Of a DNA stretch of 64,000 bases, positions 23,934 through 33,422 are shown one piece after another. A model generated the notes under the pieces. That model saw nothing but the letters and a program-made list of their open reading frames with translations. It did not search any database and had not been told where the DNA came from. Origin of the DNA: Oscheius tipulae (Eukaryota > Nematoda > Chromadorea > Rhabditida > Rhabditidae); NCBI GenBank assembly GCA_037178975.1, contig JASJZH010000002.1:7615501-7679500 (forward strand). The letters are read 5' to 3'. Position 1 is the stretch's first letter. The number at the start of each line of letters is the position of its first letter. Both the position numbers and the translations under genes were made by a program.

Positions 23934-24460
23934 GTTGAGGAGAATAGCGTTAGGTACTGAGCGTTCGAAAAGGACACGTGGAGTGGGGACGGGTTGCTAG
24001 GAAAGGGAGACTGCATAAGGGAACAACATCCAGCCAGACCTCTTTTGGTAGTCATGGGAGGTGGAAGAGGATGAGCCAGTACCGAGTTGACTTGAAATCT
24101 GGCACATACTGAAGACAGTCATATTTCTGTTCCAAGCTATGTGAACTTCCCACTGATCATACATTTTCTAATGGGTTCCTTGGAAGTTTGCAAGAAAAGA
24201 GAAGATGGCCGCAAACGACGTGACTGTCTAGCTGTGGCAAGTCTCTCTGTCTCTCTACACCCTCTGAAACCTTAACCCACAAGACAATAACAAGCGTCAT
24301 GAATAATGAGCAAGGCTTCACGTCCTACGGGGACAAAGATCATTGTGACAACTCGGTCGTTTAACAAAGCGGGTTTGAGGAAAAGCGGCTGGTCCAAAAA
24401 GCGCCAGCCATTAGGTCATTCAACTTTTTGGGACCAATTCTTCATTTACCGCTGCAAAGG
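23934..24460. promoter_or_regulatory. Divergent promoter region, DCX gene / ChaC gene
   Basis: This 527-bp gap lies between two divergent starts. It carries a GCCACA-family element at 24207-24238 (GCCGCAAACGACGTGACTGT...GCTGTGGC). No other feature is clear. Confidence 0.4.
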
Positions 24461-25099
24461 ATGGTCGCTCCAAACTCAGAACTGTGGCTATTCGCCTACG
24501 GGAGTCTTATTTGGAATCCAGGATTTCGGTATGATGAATCGTTCAAAGCTTCAGCTCCAGGTTACGCGAGGAGAATGTATCAAGGAAACGTCTACTATAG
24601 AGGAACCAAGAGTGGAGTAAGTGACAATGATAGAGACTCTTACTTACCCAGAAGATTCAGCCCGGTAGAGTAGCTACCCTGATCAAGAAACCAAAATGTT
24701 CAGTGACTGGACTAGTTTTTCTAATAGTAGGCAAAGAGGACATCCAACACGCCTTGGACCATCTCCGTGATCGAGAGCTGACCAACGGCTATCACTTTCA
24801 GTGGATCTGCGTCATTTCTGAAGGAATCGAGATCACTGCCTTGACTTGCATTGCTGGTAAGCAGAATGATTACTACCTGGGATCTGAAGACGTGGATGTA
24901 ATGGCTAAGGAGATCAGTGTGAGGAGAGGAGTAGCTGGTCCGAACTATGAGTAAGACTATCGTACTGTGGGAGAGACTATGTCAGTTCAGGTATGTCCTC
25001 AAACTGGCTAGCAATATGAGAAGACTCTTCCCGGAGGAAGAAGACGAGCATCTTTATGAGTTAGAAAGGAGGATACGGGAGATTTTGGCTTCTGCCTAG
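24461..25099 (+). CDS. ChaC-family gamma-glutamylcyclotransferase
   Basis: Three exons join in phase: 24461-24616, 24652-24950 and 24991-25099 (187 residues). LWLFAYGSLIWNPGFRYDES holds the YGSL substrate loop. YRGTKSGKIQPGRVATLIKK follows, then LDHLRDRELTNGYH with the catalytic Glu, YYLGSEDVD and a C-terminal helix VAGPNYEYVLKLASNMRRL. The length and order match ChaC1/2, which cleave glutathione to 5-oxoproline and Cys-Gly in the cytosol. No signal peptide is present. The start is the ATG nearest the conserved core. Confidence 0.9.
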
Positions 25100-25441
25100 C
25101 TGCACACTGTAACTTATGACCTCATAAATATTTTGTACCATATGTTTGGAGTGAGAAAAAGTGACCCTTGTGGTTATTGGTCTAGCCTCGTTCCAAGGCC
25201 ACTATAACCTCTTTCGGAAGTCGATCAAGTGGTTTGTGCCTCTTTTTACAGCCGGTCATAGGTGGTTTTTCTGCAAATAATAGACCTATGAAGAATCGCT
25301 ATCATCGCCCGACCACCGTGTGATGCAGGGTCAAGATCACAGGCCCGGTTGTCTTAGTCATTCTTTAGCACTACTTTTTCCTATTGTCTCTGTCTCTTTG
25401 CCTCTCTGTCTATCTGTCTCTCTATTAGCACAATTTTCAGA

Positions 25442-28400
25442 ATGAGGAATTTTGTCCTTGTACTGCTTGTCTCTGCTACGCTTGCCTCAGATTCTGAGGA
25501 AACTATAGAGAGAATCAGAATGTTAGTACGAGAACGACTCTCGAACGAGATGTCCTCTTCTTTTGGCTCCTCCAGGTCAGCCTCTCCTTCCTCCTCATTC
25601 TTTCCCTTCGGTATCATGTCCGGCATGATCAACAGCATGAGGAAAGCTGTTGACGACGAGGGAGTTTCTGCAGAGCGAAAGGGAGTTGAGACTTTGAAGG
25701 AAGAAGACAAATCTTCTGGTTCAAGTGAGGAAGACGACGACTCTACCATCCATGTAGGACAGTTTACGGAAGTCGTAAGTAAGAAAGGTTGACCATATTT
25801 TTACTTGTACAGCTTGGCAACTTGTTCGGAAAACTGGCCAGTACACTTGGTGGAGAAGTTAGTCCGTCGGGTGGAAGGTCGTCTTTTGATATCGCTGACG
25901 TCCTTGGAACTACTCTCACTCAGCTGAAAGGGTGAGCAATAGGGACAGAAAGACAGAGAGACAGGGAGGCATCGTCTTCCCTCATCGTCTTTCTGTATTC
26001 GGCCTGGATCCGGCCGAGGTCCATATTCTTAGGCACGACGACGTAGGGTCTCTTCTTTCTGGCTGCTCTCTTCTCCCTGCTCGTCTTCTTCTCGGGCCTC
26101 GTGATCAATTTGGCCTGGGGAATGTTCTGGATGGAGGAGCCGCCCGGGGATTCTTGAGCTCCCCATTCCAGGCACTCTCAGATATAGGTAGCGCTTCACG
26201 TCGTGCTCGTGTTGTGCATCTTCAGAAAGTACTGGTAGACCATCATCTTGCCCGAGTGGTCGAGGAAGCTCCATTCGTTCGGGTTGAGAGCATAAGGACG
26301 CCGCCAGAATGTATTTTTCGGAATGGAGATGGACTGCAGATAAAGCGACTGAACCTCGATGAACAACTTTGCTTCCTTGTTTCGGTGGAGCCGCTGGTTT
26401 TTTTCTAGAGAAGGTGCAGACGCCAGAGCCATTATCGAGAAGGCTGCCAGTCACATCTTGGAGACGAGAGCTATCTAATATTTTGTGTTCCGAAGCGAAC
26501 TCCTACGATACTTTGTACTTCCGATAGGCAACTTTTGGAGCAAAAATTTGCAAAACAGCTGCAATTAGGTTCGATTCCTAATTGGTATCAAGAAACGTTT
26601 CGAGAAAAACTTTTAGGAAAGTCAGATAATTTGGAACTGTAACTGTTTTAAAATTTTAATTGATGCGAGACAGAGAGACATTTCAGACCTCACATCTGCG
26701 TCCGCGAGATCAACGAGGCTCTAAAGACTGTTCCGAACAAGACCAGACGCTATTTCAGTGAATGCCAGTACTACAGACAGGCCGTCCGATGTGCCACCAT
26801 CAAAGTCAACGAGGATGTAGAGCCTTTTTCTTTCACAACTATCCAAATGTTTAGGAAGCCCATAAGACTATCAGAATCCAAGAGTGCTGTGAAGGATTCA
26901 CGACTACTAATATCAGGGCCAAGGGCTGTACCATCGGTGAGATTTCAACAGAGCCAGTTCTAAAGCTGTTCAGAGATCAAGAGAAAGAGTCCTGTTCAAT
27001 TCTTCAAAGAACTTCACAGCACCCAGAACGCTTCTCAAGTTCCCAGACTGGGAACTGTCATCGTGAGCGAGAAGGCTTCCAAGGTAGAGACTGGACCAGC
27101 TTCTTTCTATATTCTTCAGGCTGTTCTGTTCTCCGAAATCTTCAATGACTACGATCTCGTGGATGGGCAGATTTTGACATCTACAGATGACAAAAAGTAT
27201 CTGGTTAAGGTTGATGCCCCTATCACTAGGGTAAGTAGAAGCTTGAACTTGTCACTTCTTTTTGGGTCCAACGAATGGTTTTACAGCTTTGTGATGTTTT
27301 GCAGTCGTAGCTCTTGGTATGTTCTACATCTTTGCAGATCACCACTAATCAGAAAAATTATGTTAAGAGTTAGAAAACGTCGCTCTTTTAGCCTCTGCAT
27401 ATAACACTCGGAAATATCTTTTGGATTGTCAGAATATCCGATTTTTGCGTGTATGAGACCTAAAATAAAATAAAAACATTCAAATGGGGTAAACGAAGGT
27501 ACGCTTTGATCTCTACCGTAGCCCATATTTCTCGATGGTACCCATTTACTTCACTTAGCACGCGAACACTGAATACTCAGTTTCGGTTAAATGTCTGCCT
27601 CACTTTGGTTTAAACGTGGGTCTCGTCCTTTTTTGGACAAGTCATAGTCAGTCAGTCAATTGACCCCCTTCCAGATTTCCTACAGCCACGTCTCTATCAA
27701 CTGTGTCAAGTTCTCAGATGCTAATATACCTCTAACAACTGGAAAAGGCCACATCTCCGAGAAACCTATCCACCCAGCAGCCGAGAATGTTCTGGAACTG
27801 CTCAAAGCCGACGGTCGTTTCAACAAATTCATCTCGCGTGAGTCCTACGCCGAATCCTTATTTGTTTACAGTTCTCTCGTTTTCCGAGCCTTGAGCTGAG
27901 CGTACGGAGATAGGTACTCTTCCTCTCCAAGGGCAGCTTCTTCTCCTGGACGGAGAACCCCTTGATTTTCATGCCGGTGCCGCGAGGCTTGCGCATTGAG
28001 TCCGTCACGTACGTCTCGGCATTCTTCTCCATAATCAACGACTTTTTCTTCTTCTTGTCCTTGCCGACCGAGAAATTCTTGACACTGGCTGCAGCATCCT
28101 TTGGACTCTGTCTCTTCAGAACCTTAGGGTTTTGGGACATTTCTGTCCTCATCTCGGTCCGGGACCCCGAAGCTATGAGTTTCTTTGGATCCGCAAGGAG
28201 CGGATAGTTGTCGTCGAGATCCGTCTCGTCTGCCGGCCTGTCCGATGGAATCAACTCATCTGAAAGAGTGGCAGTGACATTGAGACCTACAGAGTCTGCC
28301 TTCTCAAGCTGCTTCTTGCATCCGATGAGGAGCGAAACTATTAGTGTGAAGAGCAGGAGCCACTCGACGAACAGATTTAAATGGTGGCGGTTTGGTGTGC

Positions 28401-30170
28401 AATACAGTAATCGGTGCGGAACCCATAGGCAGCGCCAAAAGTCAAACATTATACACAGAGACAATAGAACATTTTCAGTGCTACCCGATGAGACAGTCAC
28501 TGCCCTCGCCAACACCTCTTCCTCCTTCACTGTCCTCCCGTTCGCAGACGATGCTTTCAAAAAGTTCCCAGCCTCAATCCAAGAGCAAATTAGCAACAGA
28601 GTCAGCTGCTTTTCCGCAGGCACTACCCAATTGATGTCCCAGTAAAATCGAGTTTAGGAATCGCGAGAGCTCACATCTTTCAGCCGGCTATTTGCTCAGA
28701 CAGCATGATAAAAGGACTAGGAGATGCAAAGATTATCGAAGCTGATCTGATAGCAATGAATGGATTTGTCCATGTGGTTAGCGATGTGATAGTCAAGGAA
28801 GATTGTGAGTTTTGGCATGGGACAGAGAAACAGAGAGGTCCTTCTATAAGGACGGTACGTACTCGACAGTTAGACAGTCGCGTCGGTTGTGGCCAAGATT
28901 GTAAAGTCACTATTTGGACAGTTTGGCAGAAACAGGAGGACAGACACTTTTAGTGGAATCCTGGGAAGAGAAACTGAAGAAGATCGCCCCGGAGTTTGCC
29001 CAAAAGCTGTCTGGAAAGATTGATGTCGGACAACCGATCAGCATCTTCGTTCCATCGAGCATGATGAAGACGGTGAGGCTTTTGTCGTAGTCCAATACTG
29101 TTTCTAGGAGGGAGAAGAAGAAGGGTCCGGCCAAGAAGACAGAATCGAGCTAACAGAAGACCAAGTCATGAATCACGTGGTTCCATGGTATCTGCCTTCG
29201 GTCAAAGTCATCCCACCCACTGTCACCACAATGCTAAATTCGACGGTACATTAAGACAGAGAATGACAGTAGACAGAGAGACAGGGAGATGGAGAAAAAG
29301 AGAAACAGAGAAACAACGAGACAGTGACAGTGACACCCCAGATCTCTGCTGGAAACTTCAAGTCCTCATCCTCATCTCTCTTCTCCTTTAGAGCTAGGAA
29401 CGCGGCCGAGTTTGACTACCAGGTCCCGACTACTATCTGACCAATGATCTCTCTCTTCTTCAGATTGGTTGCTCCAAGTTCATTCCAGACCCAGTTTACC
29501 ATAAGCAACATATTGGCGCCTGTGGAGCTGCTATCTACTTCTTGGACAGAGTAGAGAATCTGATAAACTGAATTTCAAGTTCTGGTTCAGCCAATACCTA
29601 CTGTTACCCACAGCATTGGAACCTTCTTGTTGTCCAGACCTGACTTGAGCCGGTTCAATGAGTAAGTCTCTGTGTCTGTCACTCTCTATTCTTTCAGTCT
29701 CTTCGCTGCCTACCTAAAAGTCAAAAACGCTCTTCCTCACGTGGCTACAGTTTTTGTTCCTGTCAACGATGCCTTCTCTGTCAATGACATGAAAAGACTT
29801 CAGTCCAGTCATTCTCGTACTGTCAAGTTCGTAAAGAGACATCTGATCTCGCGTAAGTTCATACCCGGTCTAAAAAATAGCCAAATAGGGCCAATTTGCG
29901 AGCACGACTTTCTGCTAACAGCTCTTCGATCCGAGAGAATTTCGAACAAGAATGGTGAACTGTTGAGATACACAGTCGAGGACGGAGGCGTCTTTGTGGG
30001 GGAGAGCAAGATCCTGGTCAGGAGTCAAATCATACTAAAAAAGACTGTTTTAGGAAACCGTGGTTGTTAGCAATGGTGTCGTGCACATTGTTGACAATGT
30101 TCTGTCTTCTACTTCAGAAACCAAAACAGTAGGAGGAAGGAACAGTTTCATTCGTCTTCAGCTTCACTGA
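25442..30170 (+). CDS. Secreted TGFBI/periostin-like protein (EMI + FAS1 domains), two frame breaks
   Basis: Recognisable exons: 25442-25774, 25813-25931, 26687-26816, 26855-26936, 26974-27083, 27120-27230, 27675-27837, 28479-28804, 28954-29072, 29108-29245, a piece near 29395-29420, 29464-29550, 29591-29661, 29698-29852, 29922-30016 and 30054-30170. There is a signal peptide (MRNFVLVLLVSATLAS), an acidic Ser-rich stretch and an EMI-like cysteine module (PHICVREI, SECQYYRQAVRC, IRIQECCEGF). Up to four FAS1 domains follow, e.g. SSSFTVLPFADDAFKKF and VATVFVPVNDAFSVN...VHIVDNVL. This is the TGFBI/periostin architecture, a matrix cell-adhesion protein. The frame slips near 28590, and the exon around 29400 cannot be joined in phase. 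An AATAAA is at 30187. Confidence 0.75.
25960..26432 (-). CDS. Unknown coding sequence nested in an intron of the FAS1 gene
   Basis: An ATG at 26432 opens MALASAPSLEKNQRLHRNKE, then FWRRPYALNPNEWSFLDHSG and KMMVYQYFLKMHNTSTT before a stop near 26196. A second coding-like frame follows at about 26170-25965 (SSIQNIPQAKLITRPEKK, RKKRPYVVVPKNMDLGRIQA). The two do not join in phase with any splice I can find. The basic second half looks like real protein. It may be a nested gene with an unidentified intron, or a pseudogene. No family is recognised. Confidence 0.4.
27829..28449 (-). CDS. Nested single-pass membrane protein, unknown
   Basis: A single-exon frame of 206 residues lies antisense within the 27838-28478 intron of the FAS1 gene. 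Its stop overlaps the end of the upstream FAS1 exon by nine bases. It opens MFDFWRCLWVPHRLLYCTPN, then a membrane segment FVEWLLLFTLIVSLLIGCKK near residues 29-46. An acidic linker (DRPADETDLDDNYPLLAD) and a Lys/Arg-rich tail (SVGKDKKKKKSLIMEKNAE) follow. Charge favours a short N-terminal luminal side and basic cytosolic tail. No homologue is recognised. A chance frame is less likely because the intron otherwise needs no such composition. Confidence 0.45.
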   Translation of the reverse strand: MFDFWRCLWVPHRLLYCTPNRHHLNLFVEWLLLFTLIVSLLIGCKKQLEKADSVGLNVTATLSDELIPSDRPADETDLDDNYPLLADPKKLIASGSRTEMRTEMSQNPKVLKRQSPKDAAASVKNFSVGKDKKKKKSLIMEKNAETYVTDSMRKPRGTGMKIKGFSVQEKKLPLERKSTYLRTLSSRLGKRENCKQIRIRRRTHAR

Positions 30171-30488
30171 TTCAATGGGATATTCTAATAAATAAATTAA
30201 GGGATCAAAGGACCAGTTAGAGAGAAAGTTCAGAAAAAGGGAGGAAGACGTTTTGCCACCCTAATTTATTGAAGAAATGCTTCGCATCCATCTTTACTTG
30301 TCTTCTTCAATCGCTTCCACGGTGAAGATGCAGCTTATGTTTTATTATTCATCCTCACTGTCCCTTTGTCTATAGCGGATCTCTCACTCTCGAAAGAGTA
30401 GCTGTCTAAGTGTCGAGTGAGTAGCACCAGAAAGTAGCCACAACCGACGGGACTGTCTCCCTTGTCGAATCAATTGCCCTAAAAAGAA

Positions 30489-30528
30489 GCCACAACCGAC
30501 CTGACTCTCTAACTGTGGAGTCTGTGGC
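30489..30528 (+). repeat. 40-bp GCCACA...TGTGGC element (best long-form copy)
   Basis: It opens GCCACAACCGACCTGACTCT and closes GGAGTCTGTGGC, with 6-bp inverted ends. See 19429 for the list of copies. Confidence 0.75.
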
Positions 30529-30666
30529 ACCAAACTTGACCATGTTTTTGGTGCCTTCGAAGAGCAAGTTTACTCAGCGCACTTCAAGCGCATTTTGTGA
30601 TCGATTGTGACAGCGTTTTCAGCTGTCTGCATTGATTTCTGCAAGAGTTGTGACCTGAGCGACCTT

Positions 30667-30676
30667 TATATAAAAG
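30667..30676 (+). promoter_or_regulatory. TATA box of the P450 gene
   Basis: TATATAAAAG lies 31 nt upstream of the ATG, so the predicted transcription start (about 30697) leaves a leader of about 10 nt. Confidence 0.55.
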
Positions 30677-30706
30677 CGATCACTCCCTGTTCTCTGCAAC
30701 ACAGCC

Positions 30707-32602
30707 ATGCTCTCCCTCATCATTGCCACTATTCTGGCTGTATTCTTCCTCATAAAATTCTTTGTCAAGACTAAGCAGTTCCCACCAGGTAATGCAACAA
30801 AAGAGTGCAAGATCGGTAGGTGTTCCAGGTCCCATGCCCCTTCCTGTCATTGGGAACATGTTCAGTATCTATTGGGAAGGTTTCGGGAAGGGAGGGATCC
30901 GACCCCTGCTCCATCGCTGGAAGAAGGTAAGATTTCGTCACAGTCTAGAAAACCAAACGGCTCAGGAATATGGACCCGTGTTCACAATATGGGCCGGACC
31001 CATGCCTCTAGTTTCTATCAGTGATTATGATTTGGCAGTGGAAACTATGGTGAAGAAGGGACAAACATTTGCTGACCGAGCCTACTTTTACATCCAGGAG
31101 ATCAATAGACGTGAGAGAGGCAGTGAGACAGACATCCGATTCCAGAAGGCAGAGGAATAATAACTTCTAATGGTCACCACTGGCTAGAGCAACGACGTTT
31201 CGCGCTTCACACTCTCAGAGACTTCGGTCTTGGTCGAAACTTGATGGAGGAGAGAATTATGCTCGAGTACGACTACCGGACCAACATTTTGGAGAAGAAG
31301 ATAACCGAGACCGGTGGTCGCCTTAGATGGGATCCACGCCAGTTCTGTGAACTGACAGTAGGAAATATTATCAACAGAATGCTCTTCTCCGAACGGTTCA
31401 CCGATGTAGGCTTGACTTTTTGCTCTGTCAAATTAAATGTTTAGGAAAAGGAGACAGAGTTTTTCAGAATGAAGAAGAGGATGGAAGAGATCATGGAGAA
31501 GACATCAGTCGTCGATGGTTTCCTGTCGGAGACCAATCGCCATTGGCCCTTGTTCAACAGACGGTACCTGGCAATGAAGGGAGCAGAAGACATGGTCTTG
31601 GATTTCATTAGGGCACAGATTGAAGACAAGTGAGCGACAGAGACAGTAGAATTGATTGGACAAAGTCTTTAGGAAACGATTGCTCGAGTCCGGTCAAGGC
31701 GGAGACTGCGAGGACTTTGTCCAAACCTACTTGACCAAAATGAAGACTGGAGAGTACAGTGACGAGTTCAAGTAACTGAACTTTTTGAGCCATCCGTCTC
31801 TTGAATTTTAGTGAGGAGGCCCTCCTTCTCAGTCTCTTCGACCTCTGGATAGCTGGACAGGAATCCACTGCCACTACTCTCCAATGGGGACTGGCCTATC
31901 TTATTAGATTTCCACGGGTAGAGAGACAGGACTTTTACGAGAGTCATGGATGCTTTAGACACTGAAGAAGCTTCAAGCGGAACTGGATACAACGACAGGA
32001 AGAAATCGTCATGTTAGTCTGAAGGATAGACTCAATACTCCGTATTTGAATGCAGTGGTTCAGGTACAGAGAGACAGAGAGACGGAGAGACAAAGAGCCA
32101 GAGGTACAGAGACAGTTTCCAGGAAACTCTCCGCGTCGGAGCCCTTCTCCCCTTCAATGTTCTAGCTCGCTCGACCACTGAAGATATCCAGATACATGGC
32201 TACACTATCCCGAAAGGAACAGCCATTTCAGCTCAGCTGGCAGTGATAATGGGTGAGGAGAAGGACTTCAAGGATCCTTACGAGGTAGTTTTCAACCGTG
32301 ATCCCTTAAAAACAAGTTCCAGTTCAATCCCGACCGGTATCTGAACGGAGAGCCTGAACAGAATGTCATCGCCTTCGGTCTGGGTAAGAGAGCCTGTCCT
32401 GGAGAGTCCCTAGCCAGAGCTGAACTTTATATGGTACGTATTTTCCTGTCTAAATATACTGCTTCAGCTCATCGGAAACCTCGCACTCAATTTCAATATG
32501 CAAGCCGTATCAGGCCAGGAGCCTTCAATGGTCGCTGCCCAGGAGAATGTGGTCATCCGGAAGGCGCAGAACTACGACATGTTCATTTCGAAAAGGGAAT
32601 AA
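30707..32602 (+). CDS. Cytochrome P450 (CYP2-like clan)
   Basis: Eleven exons join in phase: 30707-30788, 30820-30926, 30966-31110, 31155-31405, 31445-31629, 31673-31771, 31812-31917, 31959-32063, 32123-32284, 32323-32433 and 32468-32602 (495 residues, usual for the family). An N-terminal anchor (MLSLIIATILAVFFLIKFFV) precedes the proline hinge PPGVPGPMPLPVIGN. The C-helix is HWLEQRR. The I-helix reads AGQEST where AG-D/E-T-T is usual, the K-helix ETLR, and the heme loop FGLGKRACPGESLAR carries the cysteine ligand. It is an ER-membrane monooxygenase using NADPH-P450 reductase; the substrate is unknown. The hinge and helices resemble nematode CYP33/CYP2-clan detoxification enzymes. Confidence 0.93.
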
Positions 32603-33422
32603 AGTACTAGAATACATTCAGACAGTTGTATTGCCACCGTACGGAAAAACAAAGAGATATTTAAAGAGCTGAGGCGCTCAGGGTGCCGTCACGAAGTAGG
32701 CCTTACGGTAAATTCAGACGACGGTTTGAATCCCAAAATTTCCTATTTTTTTTGTCAGTGAAGTTCCTCGTAAAAAAAAACTTTTTGATGTCTGCTGCAA
32801 AAGATAGCTTGGTAAAATGTGAGAAGAATCGGCTATTTTTTGGCTACAAATCGTACCATCAAGATTTCTGGCTGAATAATAAATGTAGGTGATAGGGGCT
32901 ACCCTCTCCGAGGTTTTTCGTTGTCTGAAGCTTCAACACACTAACTTGGCCAGAAAAAGAGAAAATAGCAAGTTTCTGTTGGTTAGAGCCAAAAAGTTCA
33001 TGTCTTGGCGTTGTAATCAGGGAAATGTAAACATATGCAGCTGAAATTCGACGTCCTGCCTCTTTCCAAGAGTCTGTATCTTCTGTACAAGTATTTTTCG
33101 TTGCGAAACGTGGTTAAACACGCAAATGGGTTTCAAATCACGTTATTTCTGTCAGAAAAACACCTAACGAACTCTGCGAAATTCCCACTTTCCGTCTATT
33201 TTCCGCCCTTTCTTCAACAATCCTCGCCTTTTTTGTGTTTTGAAAGTTTATTCGTAAAAAGAAGGCTCAACAAGAAACGTGGGAACAAGCGTTGGAGAGA
33301 ACAAGGTCAAGAAAATCGCAAAAGCACAAAAAGATCAAGCCGAGAGTGACACACGAGATTCGAAAACATAAAAACTGGGGAAAAAGATGGGAGGTCACCA
33401 AGCACACACACTGCACAATTGT
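32603..33422. other. Convergent gap
   Basis: AT-rich sequence separates the 3' ends of the P450 gene (plus) and CCT1 (minus). No coding pattern or repeat copy is recognised. Confidence 0.4.

Larger units (their letters stand above)
30171..30706. other. FAS1-P450 gap with two dispersed elements
   Basis: Copies of the GCCACA element lie at 30437-30460 and 30489-30528, in tandem and in the same orientation. The second is nearly a complete long form. The P450 TATA box is at the right end. No gene is seen. Confidence 0.6.

Noticed and set aside
26029-26454. Actin-like start DNGSGVC on the minus strand
   Set aside because: Only seven residues resemble actin and the following sequence does not; coincidence.
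28208-28645. Plus-strand frame of 145 residues across the FAS1 intron
   Set aside because: Its upstream part is the antisense of the nested frame and only the last part (from 28479) is a FAS1 exon, in another splice context.
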